A stretch of DNA of 27,924 bases. It comes from Dinochytrium kinnereticum (Eukaryota; Chytridiomycota; Chytridiomycetes; Chytridiales; Chytridiaceae). The stretch lies in the NCBI GenBank assembly GCA_027604005.1, contig JADGJT010000264.1, positions 5,692 through 33,615 on the forward strand. Reading direction: 5' to 3'. Of this stretch, positions 1-9,273 are shown one piece after another (position 1 is the stretch's first letter; each line of letters starts with the position of its first letter). The notes below the pieces were generated by a model. That model did not search any database and was not told the origin of the DNA. It worked only from the letters and a program-made list of their open reading frames with translations. A program made the position numbers and the translations under genes.

Positions 1-29
1 TTTCTTTTTTTCTTTTTTTTCGAATCAAG

Positions 30-819
30 GTTTTTTACTGCGTTCCCACCGAGAAAGGACATTGTCGGTTCATCTGGTTGCAACGTTTCTCCTTCTTCAA
101 ATTCGCAGACTCGTTCTTCCTGACAAGATGGTACCTTGACTATTACTTTCCAAAGTAAGCTCCAAACCCCCCCTCTCTCGTTTTAGTCTGTTTCTGGTTT
201 GTTTTTTTTTTTTTTTTGGGGGGGGGGGGGGGGGTGTGGGCATTGGGTTTTATGGGTTGTTGGGGTTGTTTTTAAAGGTGTTAGTTTTTTGGGGGGGGGG
301 GGGGGGGTTGTGGCCTTTGGATTTCTTCCTTTTTGGGGATTGTTTGACCTGGTTGACCTTTTTTTTTTTCTTCTTTTTTTCTTTTATTTTCTTCTGGGTT
401 CAGATACAATGCCAAAGTCACTGGTGAGGACTACGAGATGCTCGTGGGCCAACAAAAGAACCTTGCCCTTGGGGCCAACGCCATGAACTCCCCTGTCGCT
501 GCCGACATCATGATCAAGACTTACAGGAATTGGTGGCGCAAAGCCATCAAGAAGGGGCCGTATTTCAAGGGGTTTGTTTGTTTGTTTGCTTTTTTTTTTA
601 TATGTATGAAATCTCTTGGCGCAATGCTCACCCTTATTCTTTTTTTTTTTTGTTCGTAGGTACAGCGGTGACATTGAGGATATTGTTTTGAATGGGTGCG
701 CTGATGCTTTGAGGTGTGGGTCGGCTTCGGATTTGATATTGATGAGGAAGAGGAGGGGAGTTCGGGAGGGTGATTTTGGGACGGTTGGGGGTGGGGAGGA
801 GACTGTTTTTGTGGATTAG
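30..819 (+). CDS. Rieske-type oxygenase, pheophorbide a oxygenase-like, C-terminal part (5' truncated by window edge)
   Basis: Three exons are visible: 30-154, 404-571 and 660-819 (TAG). The first follows a polypyrimidine tract ending in AAG, so upstream exons lie outside the window and the Rieske 2Fe-2S domain is not seen. The joined product starts VFYCVPTEKGHCRFIW and continues through EDYEMLVGQQKNLALG and KTYRNWWRKA. This pattern (a strand ending Cys-Arg-hydrophobic, an acidic stretch where the family has its 'leave-the-iron' helix, then Tyr-Arg-x-Trp) resembles the C-terminal domain of PAO/TIC55-type Rieske non-haem oxygenases. Those enzymes use a Rieske centre and a mononuclear iron to oxygenate ring compounds; in plants, chlorophyll breakdown products. 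In a fungus the substrate is unknown. The last 25 residues are Gly/Glu-rich with no family match. The first intron carries extreme T and G homopolymers. The assignment is from memory of the family, so it is moderate. Confidence 0.55.
202..307 (+). repeat. T/G homopolymer tracts inside the first visible intron of the Rieske gene
   Basis: A run of about 16 T is followed directly by about 17 G (roughly 202-234), and a second block of 6 T followed by about 17 G lies at 285-307. Such runs could form G-quadruplexes on this strand or simply reflect replication slippage. Exact run lengths are likely to be unreliable in any assembly. Confidence 0.9.
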
Positions 820-1364
820 AGGGGAATACCGTCATTAAAATTTTTTTTGGGGGGGTAGTGTGTTTATGTATCTTTCTTCTTGTTTTTGCATTGTTTGAGA
901 GTTGGTTTGGGTGTTTTTTTACTCGTATTTTTTTTTTCTTTCTTCTTTTGGATGCTTGCTGGTGTGTATTTGGTCATGCTTTTTTCGTTTTGTTTTTTTT
1001 TCTTTTTCTTTTCTTTTTTTTTATTTCTTGCAATGCTGTTTTGCTTCTTTTGTTGTTTTTTTGTTGTTTGGTTGTTTGCTGGTGTTTGCTTCTCTTTCTT
1101 TTGGTGTAGTGGTCTCTTTGTCTCCTGAACCCCTCATTTTTTAACTGAATACATGCTTTGTCTGTCATTTCCATTTTAGTTGTGCTTTTTACCCTTCTTT
1201 TTTTCTTTCCTTTTTTTTCTCGTCACGTACTTTTATCGTTTCTTGAGATGGGAGTCGTTCATTTACGTTAGTACAGTCGAGTGTCTTCTTTGAGTTGTTT
1301 AACATGTTGCTTTTCAATATTCAGTGCAATGCTGAACAGCTCTCTTCGTTGACGTGATGATGGA
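820..1364. other. Convergent intergenic region, strongly T-rich on the + strand
   Basis: The 545 bases between the Rieske stop and the alcohol dehydrogenase stop carry no supported gene. They are dominated by polypyrimidine runs (TTTTCTTTT-like, about 840-1230). The open frames here encode only Phe/Leu/Cys-rich low-complexity peptides, as expected from translating T-rich DNA. The region probably holds both 3' UTRs and termination signals. Confidence 0.7.
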
Positions 1365-2964
1365 TCACAACTTTGACTGCTCCCCAACCTTCAAAACAAT
1401 CCTGAACCTCGTATCTCCAGCTCGAACTCTCGCAATCGCCTCATTCACAGCCGAAAGCGGCATAACATCCACCCAAGGATACACCTCATGCTTAGCCGCA
1501 AAATCCAAGCACTCCTGTAGATCCATCAAAGGTCCAATACTGCTCCCAAAAACGCCCCTTTGCCCAATCACCAGACTCCCGGGGCTCATGATCAACGGAC
1601 GCTCAGGAACGTCCACCATGATCAACACACCGTCGGGACGAAGGAGACGGAAGAGAGGATCCAGAAGCCCGGTGTCTCGATCGACGGCCGTGACGACGAT
1701 CATGTCCAGCGGCTTGAGACGGATGTTACGCCCTTTGGAGTCTTTGGATCCCATCACGTGGAATCCGGTGGCGCCGAGCTTCTTGGAGTCGGATTCCTTG
1801 CGAGCGCTTGTGGAGATTGCCACCGTTTCGGCGCCCATCTTGGAGGCGAATTGAATCGCTGTGAAGAGGGGTTGGGGGTGGGGGTTGGGGTTGGCGTGAA
1901 ATGGGAGTGAGGAATTCGTGGGGGGTTGGTTTTATTTTTTTGCTTTACCAAGGTGTCCGAGACCGCCAATACCAGCCACGCCGACGCGTTTGCCGGGACC
2001 GGCGCCGAATCGCTTGAGAGGACTGAAGACTGTCACTGGAAGATCATGCGTTGTTTAGTTATGTTGGGGTGTTTAGGAGATGCCAGGTACCTCCAGCGCA
2101 GAGTAGGGGGGCGGCGACTTCAGAGGGAAGGCTGTCTGGGATTTTCTTTTTTGGGAGGTTACTGGATTGGCCGTTGAGGAAGTGACGGAAGGGATATTTG
2201 GGTGGGAAGAGGCGACTTACGACGGCGAACTGGGATCGAACGCGGACAAAATCGCAGTATCCGCCTTGTGAAATGAAACCATCGGCGTACTGTTTAGTTG
2301 AGCATTTAGCTAAACCTGCAGAGTCATCTTGAGAACCTTGATGCCATTACCTTGCTGTTGTCTACATACAACATTCATTCAATTAATCTCTACATGCTGA
2401 AAAGTGAGGCTTACATGTTCCCACTCCCCGCGGGCAAAGGTTGTCCTTTCCGTGAAGGCATGCGCTGTTTGATGTGTTGATAAGAAATGTGACCAAAGGC
2501 GCTTACTCGCAGTCAGAAGAAAGGCACGCCCAGCACATGGCTCCGACGCCCACCCTGTCTCCAATCTTCAGGTTCGCCACCTTACTGCCTTTCTCTACAA
2601 CATGCCCGATGATCTCATGACCTACAACGCACGGGTACTTGAAGCGTATCAGAGAGATATGGTTGCAATCAACAACCGTACCTTTGTGGGGCCCCAGCCA
2701 GAGTCAATGGTGTGGACATCGCTGCCGCATATCCCGCAGCAATGAATGCGAATGGTAACGTCTGGCGGGGGTACGCATGTTAAGGCAACGAACGGTGTTA
2801 TGAAACCATGAAACCTTCGTCTCCCAAGCTCCGCGGTTGATACTGGGGTTGTGTGATCATGTTTAGTTAGCAGGCTAACAAAAGCAAACTGGAGATACCT
2901 CGTAAGGCCTCAGAGGTTCATCGCTTGAGAACGCAGCGTATCCTTTGAAGGTCGTCTCCGGCAT
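1365..2964 (-). CDS. Zinc-dependent alcohol dehydrogenase, cinnamyl-alcohol/ADH6-like MDR family
   Basis: Ten exons give a 356-residue protein, the usual family length: 2964-2899, 2842-2815, 2761-2682, 2637-2507, 2464-2415, 2361-2351, 2289-2221, 2145-2091, 2035-1949, 1858-1365. All introns are GT-AG and all phases agree. Visible motifs are the catalytic-zinc segment [10 protein letters not shown] (about residues 39-48) with VVGHE (62-66), the structural-zinc cysteines [20 protein letters not shown], and the dinucleotide-binding [13 protein letters not shown]. The family oxidises alcohols or reduces aldehydes with NADP(H) in the cytosol. The start at 2964 ([12 protein letters not shown]) is the first ATG and matches typical N-termini. 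One exon (2361-2351) is only 11 nt and supplies the expected YNSKY segment. The gene is divergent from the 2-oxoglutarate dioxygenase with 78 bases between ATGs. The class is certain; the substrate is not. Confidence 0.93.
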
Positions 2965-3042
2965 TTGTTTCGGCTCGGCAGGTTGAACTTTCGGCTCAAG
3001 TTGTCCCGTGTCACTTGCTTACCGCATCGAACGCAGATAATA
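2965..3042. promoter_or_regulatory. Shared intergenic region of the alcohol dehydrogenase/dioxygenase divergent pair
   Basis: Only 78 bases separate the two opposing start codons, so both promoters must lie here or overlap the transcribed 5' ends. No TATA box is evident. This is inferred from layout only. Confidence 0.45.
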
Positions 3043-4460
3043 ATGCATGGGTCCAGGCTGAAAGGGAACTGGGGGCAGCTGACCGCCGTGCCTTTCCCGA
3101 CCTCGACGGTATCAAATGCTGTGAGGAGCAAGGCGAGGTCGAGGTTGCTGGAGCGCGGGTTCCCACTTGAGATCCCCGGTCCGACAGCATGGTGAGATGG
3201 GCTGCTTGCAGGCGCTTGCTGACGGATGAGAACAGGACCAAGGCGACGTTGAGAAATCCAATCTTCCCCATCACCAAATCTCTTGCTGACGATCTGGAGA
3301 GGTCTTTGGAGACCTTCGCAAAATCCAACACCCCGCTGGAGACCATTTCACCAGCGGTGTTCCCCTTGAGTCGATGGGGAAACGTTTTGGAGGAGGTGAA
3401 GGATACCTTGTTTGCAGGGCCTGGCTTCCTGCTGCTTCGAGGACTGGACGCCTCCCGCTTTTCAAAACTGGAGCTCGCGACGGTTTGTGCATGCAGACTT
3501 TTTTTTTTATGCGTTGGAATTCACCAACCTTTATCCCAGATCTTTGTTGGCCTAGGATCCCATATTGGCAGGCCTGTCAGTCAAAATGGAAAGGGGGATC
3601 TCCTAGGCCATGTCCGCGATCTGGGGTTAGATGTGAATAATCCAAACACGAGAATATGTATGCTTTAGACGCATTCGGGCCGTCGTAACTTTGATTAGAT
3701 GCGACCTCTGAGGCTCAGAGGTTTCACACAGATTCTTGCGATGTGGTTGGACTCCTCTGTCTGAACCCAGCCCAGGAAGGGGGAGAATCGTTCGTTGTGT
3801 CGTCGCATACTATCTGGAATCATATCATCAAGGCTGGTCGAGAGGATCTGGCAGACTGCTTGACCTCGGAGGAATGGTATTGGGACAGAAAGGGTGAGGT
3901 GCCCTTTGGCAAGCTTCCATACTATAAAAGCCCCATATATAATCTTAACGCCGACGGCAAGCTGATGTGGTAAGATGTCACAGCTTTTGCCATGTTCTGC
4001 TTAACACGCTTCTACCCCCCTTGGGCCTTGGGAATCTTTGCAAAAGCATCTACGATCGGAACTTTTTCAGAACGACAGCGCGCCATGAGGGAGTTCCACC
4101 TCTCACAGAGACTCAAATAGAAGCCATGGACGCCCTGGAGTCTTTGAGCTATGAGCACAGCTTTGGCCATGATCTGGAGGCGGGCGACATTCAGGTTTAC
4201 AACAAACTTCGCAGAATAACTCCCCTTCTGACCTCATTGAATAGCTTTGCCATAACCCCCACATGCTGCACGCCCGCAGTGGTTTTATGGATCCCCCAGA
4301 GGCAGCGGGCAGGTACTTGCTCCGCCTGTGGCTCTCGTCCGCGACACGCGGGTGGAAGCTGCCCCTCGTGTTCCAGGAGAGGTACGGGCCCTTGCGCGCC
4401 GATGGCAGCCGCACAGGCATCGTGCTGCCCGACGTGCAGGTTGGCATGCGGTTGGAGTGA
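3043..4460 (+). CDS. TauD/TfdA-like Fe(II)/2-oxoglutarate-dependent dioxygenase
   Basis: Six exons give 390 residues: 3043-3191, 3212-3482, 3540-3657, 3699-3969, 4047-4194, 4245-4460. The iron site is seen as the HTD motif (about His189, Asp191, in AQRFHTDSCDVVGLL) and a distal His about 328 in NPHMLHARSGF; Arg346 in RYLLRLWL is the likely 2-oxoglutarate-binding arginine. NPIFPITKSLADDLERS and GFLLLRGL match the N-terminal part of fungal TauD-type oxygenases. The family hydroxylates small molecules such as sulfonates, betaines and amino-acid-like compounds, releasing CO2 and succinate. The 5' end is less sure. Exon 1 ends GFPLEIPGPTAW, typical of the family, but joining it in frame to exon 2 needs removal of 20 bases (3192-3211, GT...AG), which is very short. 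The alternative is a start at ATG 3189. The neighbouring divergent alcohol dehydrogenase suggests a catabolic pair. Confidence 0.85.
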
Positions 4461-4740
4461 TGCCGGAAGTGTTCATTATTTTTGGTGGAGTAAAATGTGG
4501 CACTAGTTGCTGCACTTTGACGGCAGCTTTGCTTGCTTTGCAACACCACCGCCTGCCTTGCCAACCATGGCCCTGCCGAAAGTATTTAAAGCGGGACTTT
4601 GGCCCTCAGCTTCGCACGTCCAGACGCGACAGTCGCTTCACATCCTGCGCAGAAACCTGCTGCTGCTCCCGGCTGTCCATCCACTTGCACCGCGTGCCCT
4701 TCAGATCCCATCCCTGCGAAACCCACACATCTACTTCCCA

Positions 4741-6427
4741 ATGCCTTCCAAACCTCCATGCAGGTATGGCGCAAACTGCTATAGGGTGAGCCTTTTAAGT
4801 GCCGTCAACTTGTCTCTTGGCTTTGACGGTTGGTGTGGGTCTCACTGACGGCTTGATACTGATGGCTTGATGTTGTCCTGCTTGTTTATGCAGAAAAATG
4901 CTCAGCATCTTGCCGACTTTCTCCATGATGTGAAGCCTATACCAAAGGAGTTGGAGGAAACAGATGTTGATGAGGATGACGAGGTAGATAATGTCAAGGC
5001 TGCAGGAAGCCGGAGATCCAAGAAAGGGGCTGCTGATTCAGATGGGGACGCCGAGGTTGAAAAGGTCAAGGCCAAAGTGATTCGGAGGCCCAAGAGAGGA
5101 GCTGCTGATTCTGATGATGACAAACCATCAACGCCGAGTAAGAAAAAGAAGAAGACTGCCATTACGATACCCAACGTTCTTTTGGCTAAAAAATGGGACG
5201 AGGATATTGATCCGAAAGGCTGGTGGATGTCAGAGTAAGCAGAGCATTAAATTCTGCTCGATTCTTGCTCAACACCCTTCCCCAACCCCCCATTTGTAGG
5301 AAGCTCGATGGAGTCAGGGCTTATTGGCATCCTGAGGCCGAGGCCTTTGTATCTCGGAATGGGAATCAGTTCTTCGCACCCGATTGGTTTACGAAAGACC
5401 TCCCTCGTGATATGTCGCTGGACGGTGAACTATTCGCTGGACGTGGAAAGTTTAGCAGCACCGTATCTGTTGTGAAGGTAATCGTCTGGGATTGCATGCC
5501 ACTTGATCGAGATTCTAACGTTGCTGAAGTCTATGGACTCTCCCAACTGGTCAAAAATCGTGTATCACATTTTCGATGCCCCCAGTATCGCAAGCATACC
5601 CTTTGAGCGACGAATGGACAAGATCAAAGAGTTCATCAAGAAGTCAAAGTAATCCTCGCCTGCGTTTTTTTTAACCCACTCTAACATCTTAACCAGAATT
5701 CCGCATATTCGGCTGGTTGATAACGAAGAATGTAAAGGAAAGAGCCACCTCTTCCTAAAGCTTGATGAGGTCGAGAAGAAGGGCGGTGAGGGACTTATGC
5801 TGCGTAAACCAAAGAGCCAGTATGAGTTCAGCCGCTCAAATACATTGTTAAAGGTAAAGACCTTTTACGATGCAGAAGCTGAGGTTATTGGCCACGAGAA
5901 GTGAGTAGAATTTTATTCTACTTTTTTGGCTTTGGGTCGTATAGGTGGTTGCTTAACTCTTACATCGTTTAGGGGAACAGGCAAGAACAGTCAAGTGATG
6001 GGCGCTATTAGGGTAAGCTGACACGACTATTTGCTTCAACTATACCAACCTTCTGTTTACGCCTTCTTTTTTTTTAATTTTTAAAAAAAATAATCCAGTG
6101 CAAGATGGCTTCTGGACAGACGTTCAAGATTGGAAGTGGTTTTACAGATAAGGAACGAGCGAAACCTCCGAAAATTGGATCTATTGTCACCTACAAATTT
6201 CAGGAGCTCAGTGGATCAGGTACGATTACTTTTATTTTTGACTGTATTTAACTTTTTTCCTTTTTTTTTTTCTTGTTGCAAAAGGCGTCCCGAGGTTCCC
6301 AACTTTTGTCGGTGTTCGCATTGATGCAGACAAGGCCTCTGACGCTCAAATTCGCACCATTGTGCGAACAAAGTCGGATATCAACCGTGATAAGGCATGG
6401 GGTGATGAAGATGAGGAGGACAAGTGA
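4741..6427 (+). CDS. ATP-dependent DNA ligase with N-terminal PBZ zinc finger
   Basis: Eight exons give 396 residues: 4741-4785, 4894-5234, 5300-5477, 5530-5648, 5697-5900, 5973-6012, 6099-6219, 6285-6427. The N-terminus reads CRYGANCYRKNAQHLADFLH. Its spacing C-x5-C-x6-H-x5-H (C7, C13, H20, H26) is that of the poly(ADP-ribose)-binding PBZ finger, and it is split by intron 1. An acidic/basic linker with repeated RR-KRGAADSD-like units follows. The nucleotidyltransferase core has motif I EKLDGVRAYW (Lys130 is the predicted AMP acceptor), DGELFAGRGKF (III), EGLMLRKP (IV) and LLKVKTFYDAEAEV (V). The C-terminus GSGFTD...PPKIGSIVTYKFQEL matches the short OB fold of small bacterial/viral/kinetoplastid-type ligases. 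The expected role is nick sealing in DNA repair at PARylated sites. An in-frame ATG at 4567 would add about 58 Leu/Arg/Pro-rich residues (possible organelle signal); 4741 is chosen because the finger then sits at the N-terminus. Confidence 0.92.
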
Positions 6428-6574
6428 TGGATGCACTTGTCGAGGGTTATGTTTTTCTATCCCGGTTGTTTTTTTTCTTCTGTTATTCGTATTCAGTACT
6501 GTCTGTTAAAAGTAAATGTAAAAGCTCAACCCAACCTTGAGCGTTCCGTTCAGCAGCGTTGACTTTTCCAGTAA

Positions 6575-7314
<740 letters not shown>

Positions 7315-7502
7315 CATAACTTTTTTTATGAGAGATAACAGGGAATGTACAGTACTTAAAATATTTAGATAAATGATGGGTTGATGATTGCCGCCTCCTT
7401 GAACTGATGATGACTCTTTGCATAATGCACTTCTAGTTGCCTGATTGTTCTGACGAAATGCCCCCTCCTCTTTGTCGCCCCACTCTCCTCAGCCACCTAT
7501 GG

Positions 7503-8032
7503 CTAGAGCTCTCGAAATGACGCTTTCTCAAGTATGAACTTGCCCTCCTTGTACCTCTGTGACTCTTCGTAAGCCTTATCCTTAAAGGGTTGAGTAACTT
7601 GCAGCGTATGAGCCAAACACAAACATATTTCCAGCCAACTATGCTGTGACAGCAAAGACAATATATGTCACGAACTGTATGTAAGCCCGTGGTCATTGTT
7701 CGATCTTCTGGCCGCCCCTCTATGATGTTGAACCTAAATGTAAGAAGAGCAAGAACTAGTCAAATCGCCACCCAGGACCAATTCAAGGGTTGACTCCTCC
7801 GTCCTTTCATCATCCACTCACACTCTGTGGACTATGCGAGGACAGTTAGATTGACGATGCCTTGCTGTGGCGTGATTCTGAACTTACATAGGTATGCCTT
7901 GCCTTTGGCGCCTTGGAATTGTTTCGACAGAATCTCGTTCTGCGTTGAGAGATGCGTCTTGCATTCGCTGCATCCAAGAACCCTGTCGCTGGGGTGGGCG
8001 TCATCAAGAAACCGTTTGTGGATGACTCCCAT
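7503..8032 (-). CDS. Yippee-like zinc-binding protein (one splice junction unresolved)
   Basis: Three exons are seen: 8032-7888, 7733-7625 and 7580-7503 (TAG). Exon 1 reads MGVIHKRF... with [17 protein letters not shown] and [11 protein letters not shown]. Exon 2 gives [23 protein letters not shown] and IVGWKY. Exon 3 gives [20 protein letters not shown]. Two CxxC pairs (CSEC and CLCC) form the single zinc site of the Yippee/Mis18/cereblon fold. Yippee proteins are small nuclear or cytosolic zinc proteins; in yeast the homologue is the GID-complex-linked Moh1. Intron 2 (44 nt) joins in frame. At intron 1 the only GT donor (7887) and AG acceptor (7734) leave the frame one base out of register, although the flanking peptides join perfectly as KAYL-FN. 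This could be a sequence error, a non-canonical site or a frameshift. Confidence 0.88.
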
Positions 8033-8153
8033 GACGATTTGACTGGATGCTGGTGGGGAAAACAATGGGTGAGGTATTTTGCAACTCCGCTTGATATGCT
8101 TTGCCACAAGTATATTTATTGAGGAAATTGCACTGTTATTATTTGGACGTGAA

Positions 8154-9234
8154 TCAGTCCATCTTGTCGGCTTCATCAAGAATCCACTGCGAAACTTTAA
8201 CGTTAAACTCAAGTAATAGATTATTACCTGAAAGTTAAATCCTGCGGGTTTCCTGTGAAAGTCCTCAACAAGCTGTTTCTTCTTCTCCCCACCCGTCACG
8301 TAGAACATCTGCATGAGATAAACCAGAAGTTTTGCATCGTCCGGCTTTAGAACCTTGCTGAATATCTCACCGTTCATGAGAACGATACCCTTGGATTTAG
8401 CAAACTCGTCAAAGTGGTTGAGCACAAGATGGGGCCTCGCGTGTTCCTGCTTGGTCTTATACTCAAGTAATGGGGTGAAGTAGACGCTGTTTCTGACGAT
8501 TTGCATGAAGAAAAACTCGTATCCGTCTTCCCGGGGTAATGGAAGAACAAACTGTGGGATGATAAGGCATTTTTCGAACCGTCATAAGAACTTACAAATG
8601 GGAAATGCGAGGCTCGTTGGGTTAAGGTGGTGTAAAACTGATCAGACATGACTCCTGAAATAAATCCGGTTTTGCTGAGATGGTAATTATTCCAGATATC
8701 CGAGATATGCTCCGGAGACTCTCCTTTGATCATGTCAACTTTCATGATCTTGTTCAATCCCTTAAAAGCACACCAAATATTAAGTAAAGAACGTGAAACT
8801 AATGGATTCATTAGAAATAAATAATTACCTGAAGGCCTGAGCGATCCTGCGTGTTCGTTGCCCTAACTCCCGTTTTGCCTTCCTTCTCCTCAGCTGCGGC
8901 CTTTTCTAACGCCATCGCCTCATGCTCCTTCCACTTTTTGATTTTTTCCTCCATAGCTTGTGCTTGCTGCTTCTCGTGCTTTTTAAGGAGATCCTGCACG
9001 TCTCCCAGGCCCTCCCTGAATTAGCGTCAGCACTATCGACAGAGGCACAAAGATGCCTTACTTTTGAGCCTTCTCCCTCAGCTTTTGCTGATATTTTTGC
9101 AGATAATCGGACGACCTGGGTTCGGAGGGATCATGAATGGAGAGGAAGGGCGAAGTAGTGCTAAAGTATCGCGGGCATGACGCTATTCTTCTGGCCCTGT
9201 TGGCAAACCCATGCAACGTTCGAAGTCCTTTCAT
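8154..9234 (-). CDS. ATP11: ATP11-family mitochondrial F1-ATPase assembly chaperone
   Basis: Five exons give 293 residues: 9234-9062, 9015-8829, 8760-8596, 8551-8228, 8186-8154. The start MKGLRTLHGFANRARR is Arg-rich without acidic residues, as in a matrix-targeting signal. A charged helical region with LLKKHEKQQAQAMEEKIKKW follows. The ATP11 core includes GLNKIMKVDMIKGESPEHIS, IWNNYHLSKTGFISGVM and FVLPLPREDGYEFFFMQ, ending GFNFQWILDEADKMD. ATP11/ATPAF1 binds unassembled F1 beta subunits in the matrix and prevents their aggregation. The last exon (33 nt) was placed by its in-frame GT-AG junction and an immediate stop. The gene is head to head with the PP2C (39 bases between ATGs), whose product also carries a mitochondrial-looking N-terminus. 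Confidence 0.93.
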
Positions 9235-9273
9235 TTTTCTTGCTCCAAAAATTGTCGTTTGGGTTTGTGAGTG
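9235..9273. promoter_or_regulatory. 39-base spacer between the divergent ATP11 and PP2C start codons
   Basis: The two start codons are separated by only 39 bases, too short for two independent promoters. Transcription probably starts inside the opposite gene's 5' region or from one bidirectional element. No core motif is recognised. Confidence 0.5.

Noticed and set aside
858..1144. Overlapping Phe/Leu/Cys-rich open frames in the T-rich region
   Set aside because: Translation of polypyrimidine DNA in three frames; no start context or conserved motif.
1354..1854. 166-residue + strand open frame
   Set aside because: It is antisense to the last exon of the alcohol dehydrogenase, whose motifs and splice phases are clear; no motif is seen in this frame.
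3967..4506. Long Cys/Ser/Arg-rich + strand frame
   Set aside because: It runs through an intron and then out of frame with the dioxygenase's last exon, whose NPHMLHARSGF segment is in another frame.
4567..4740. Upstream ATG extension of the DNA ligase
   Set aside because: In frame, but Leu/Pro/Arg-rich without a clear family match, and a TATA-like stretch lies inside it (about 4583-4590). Kept only as an alternative start.
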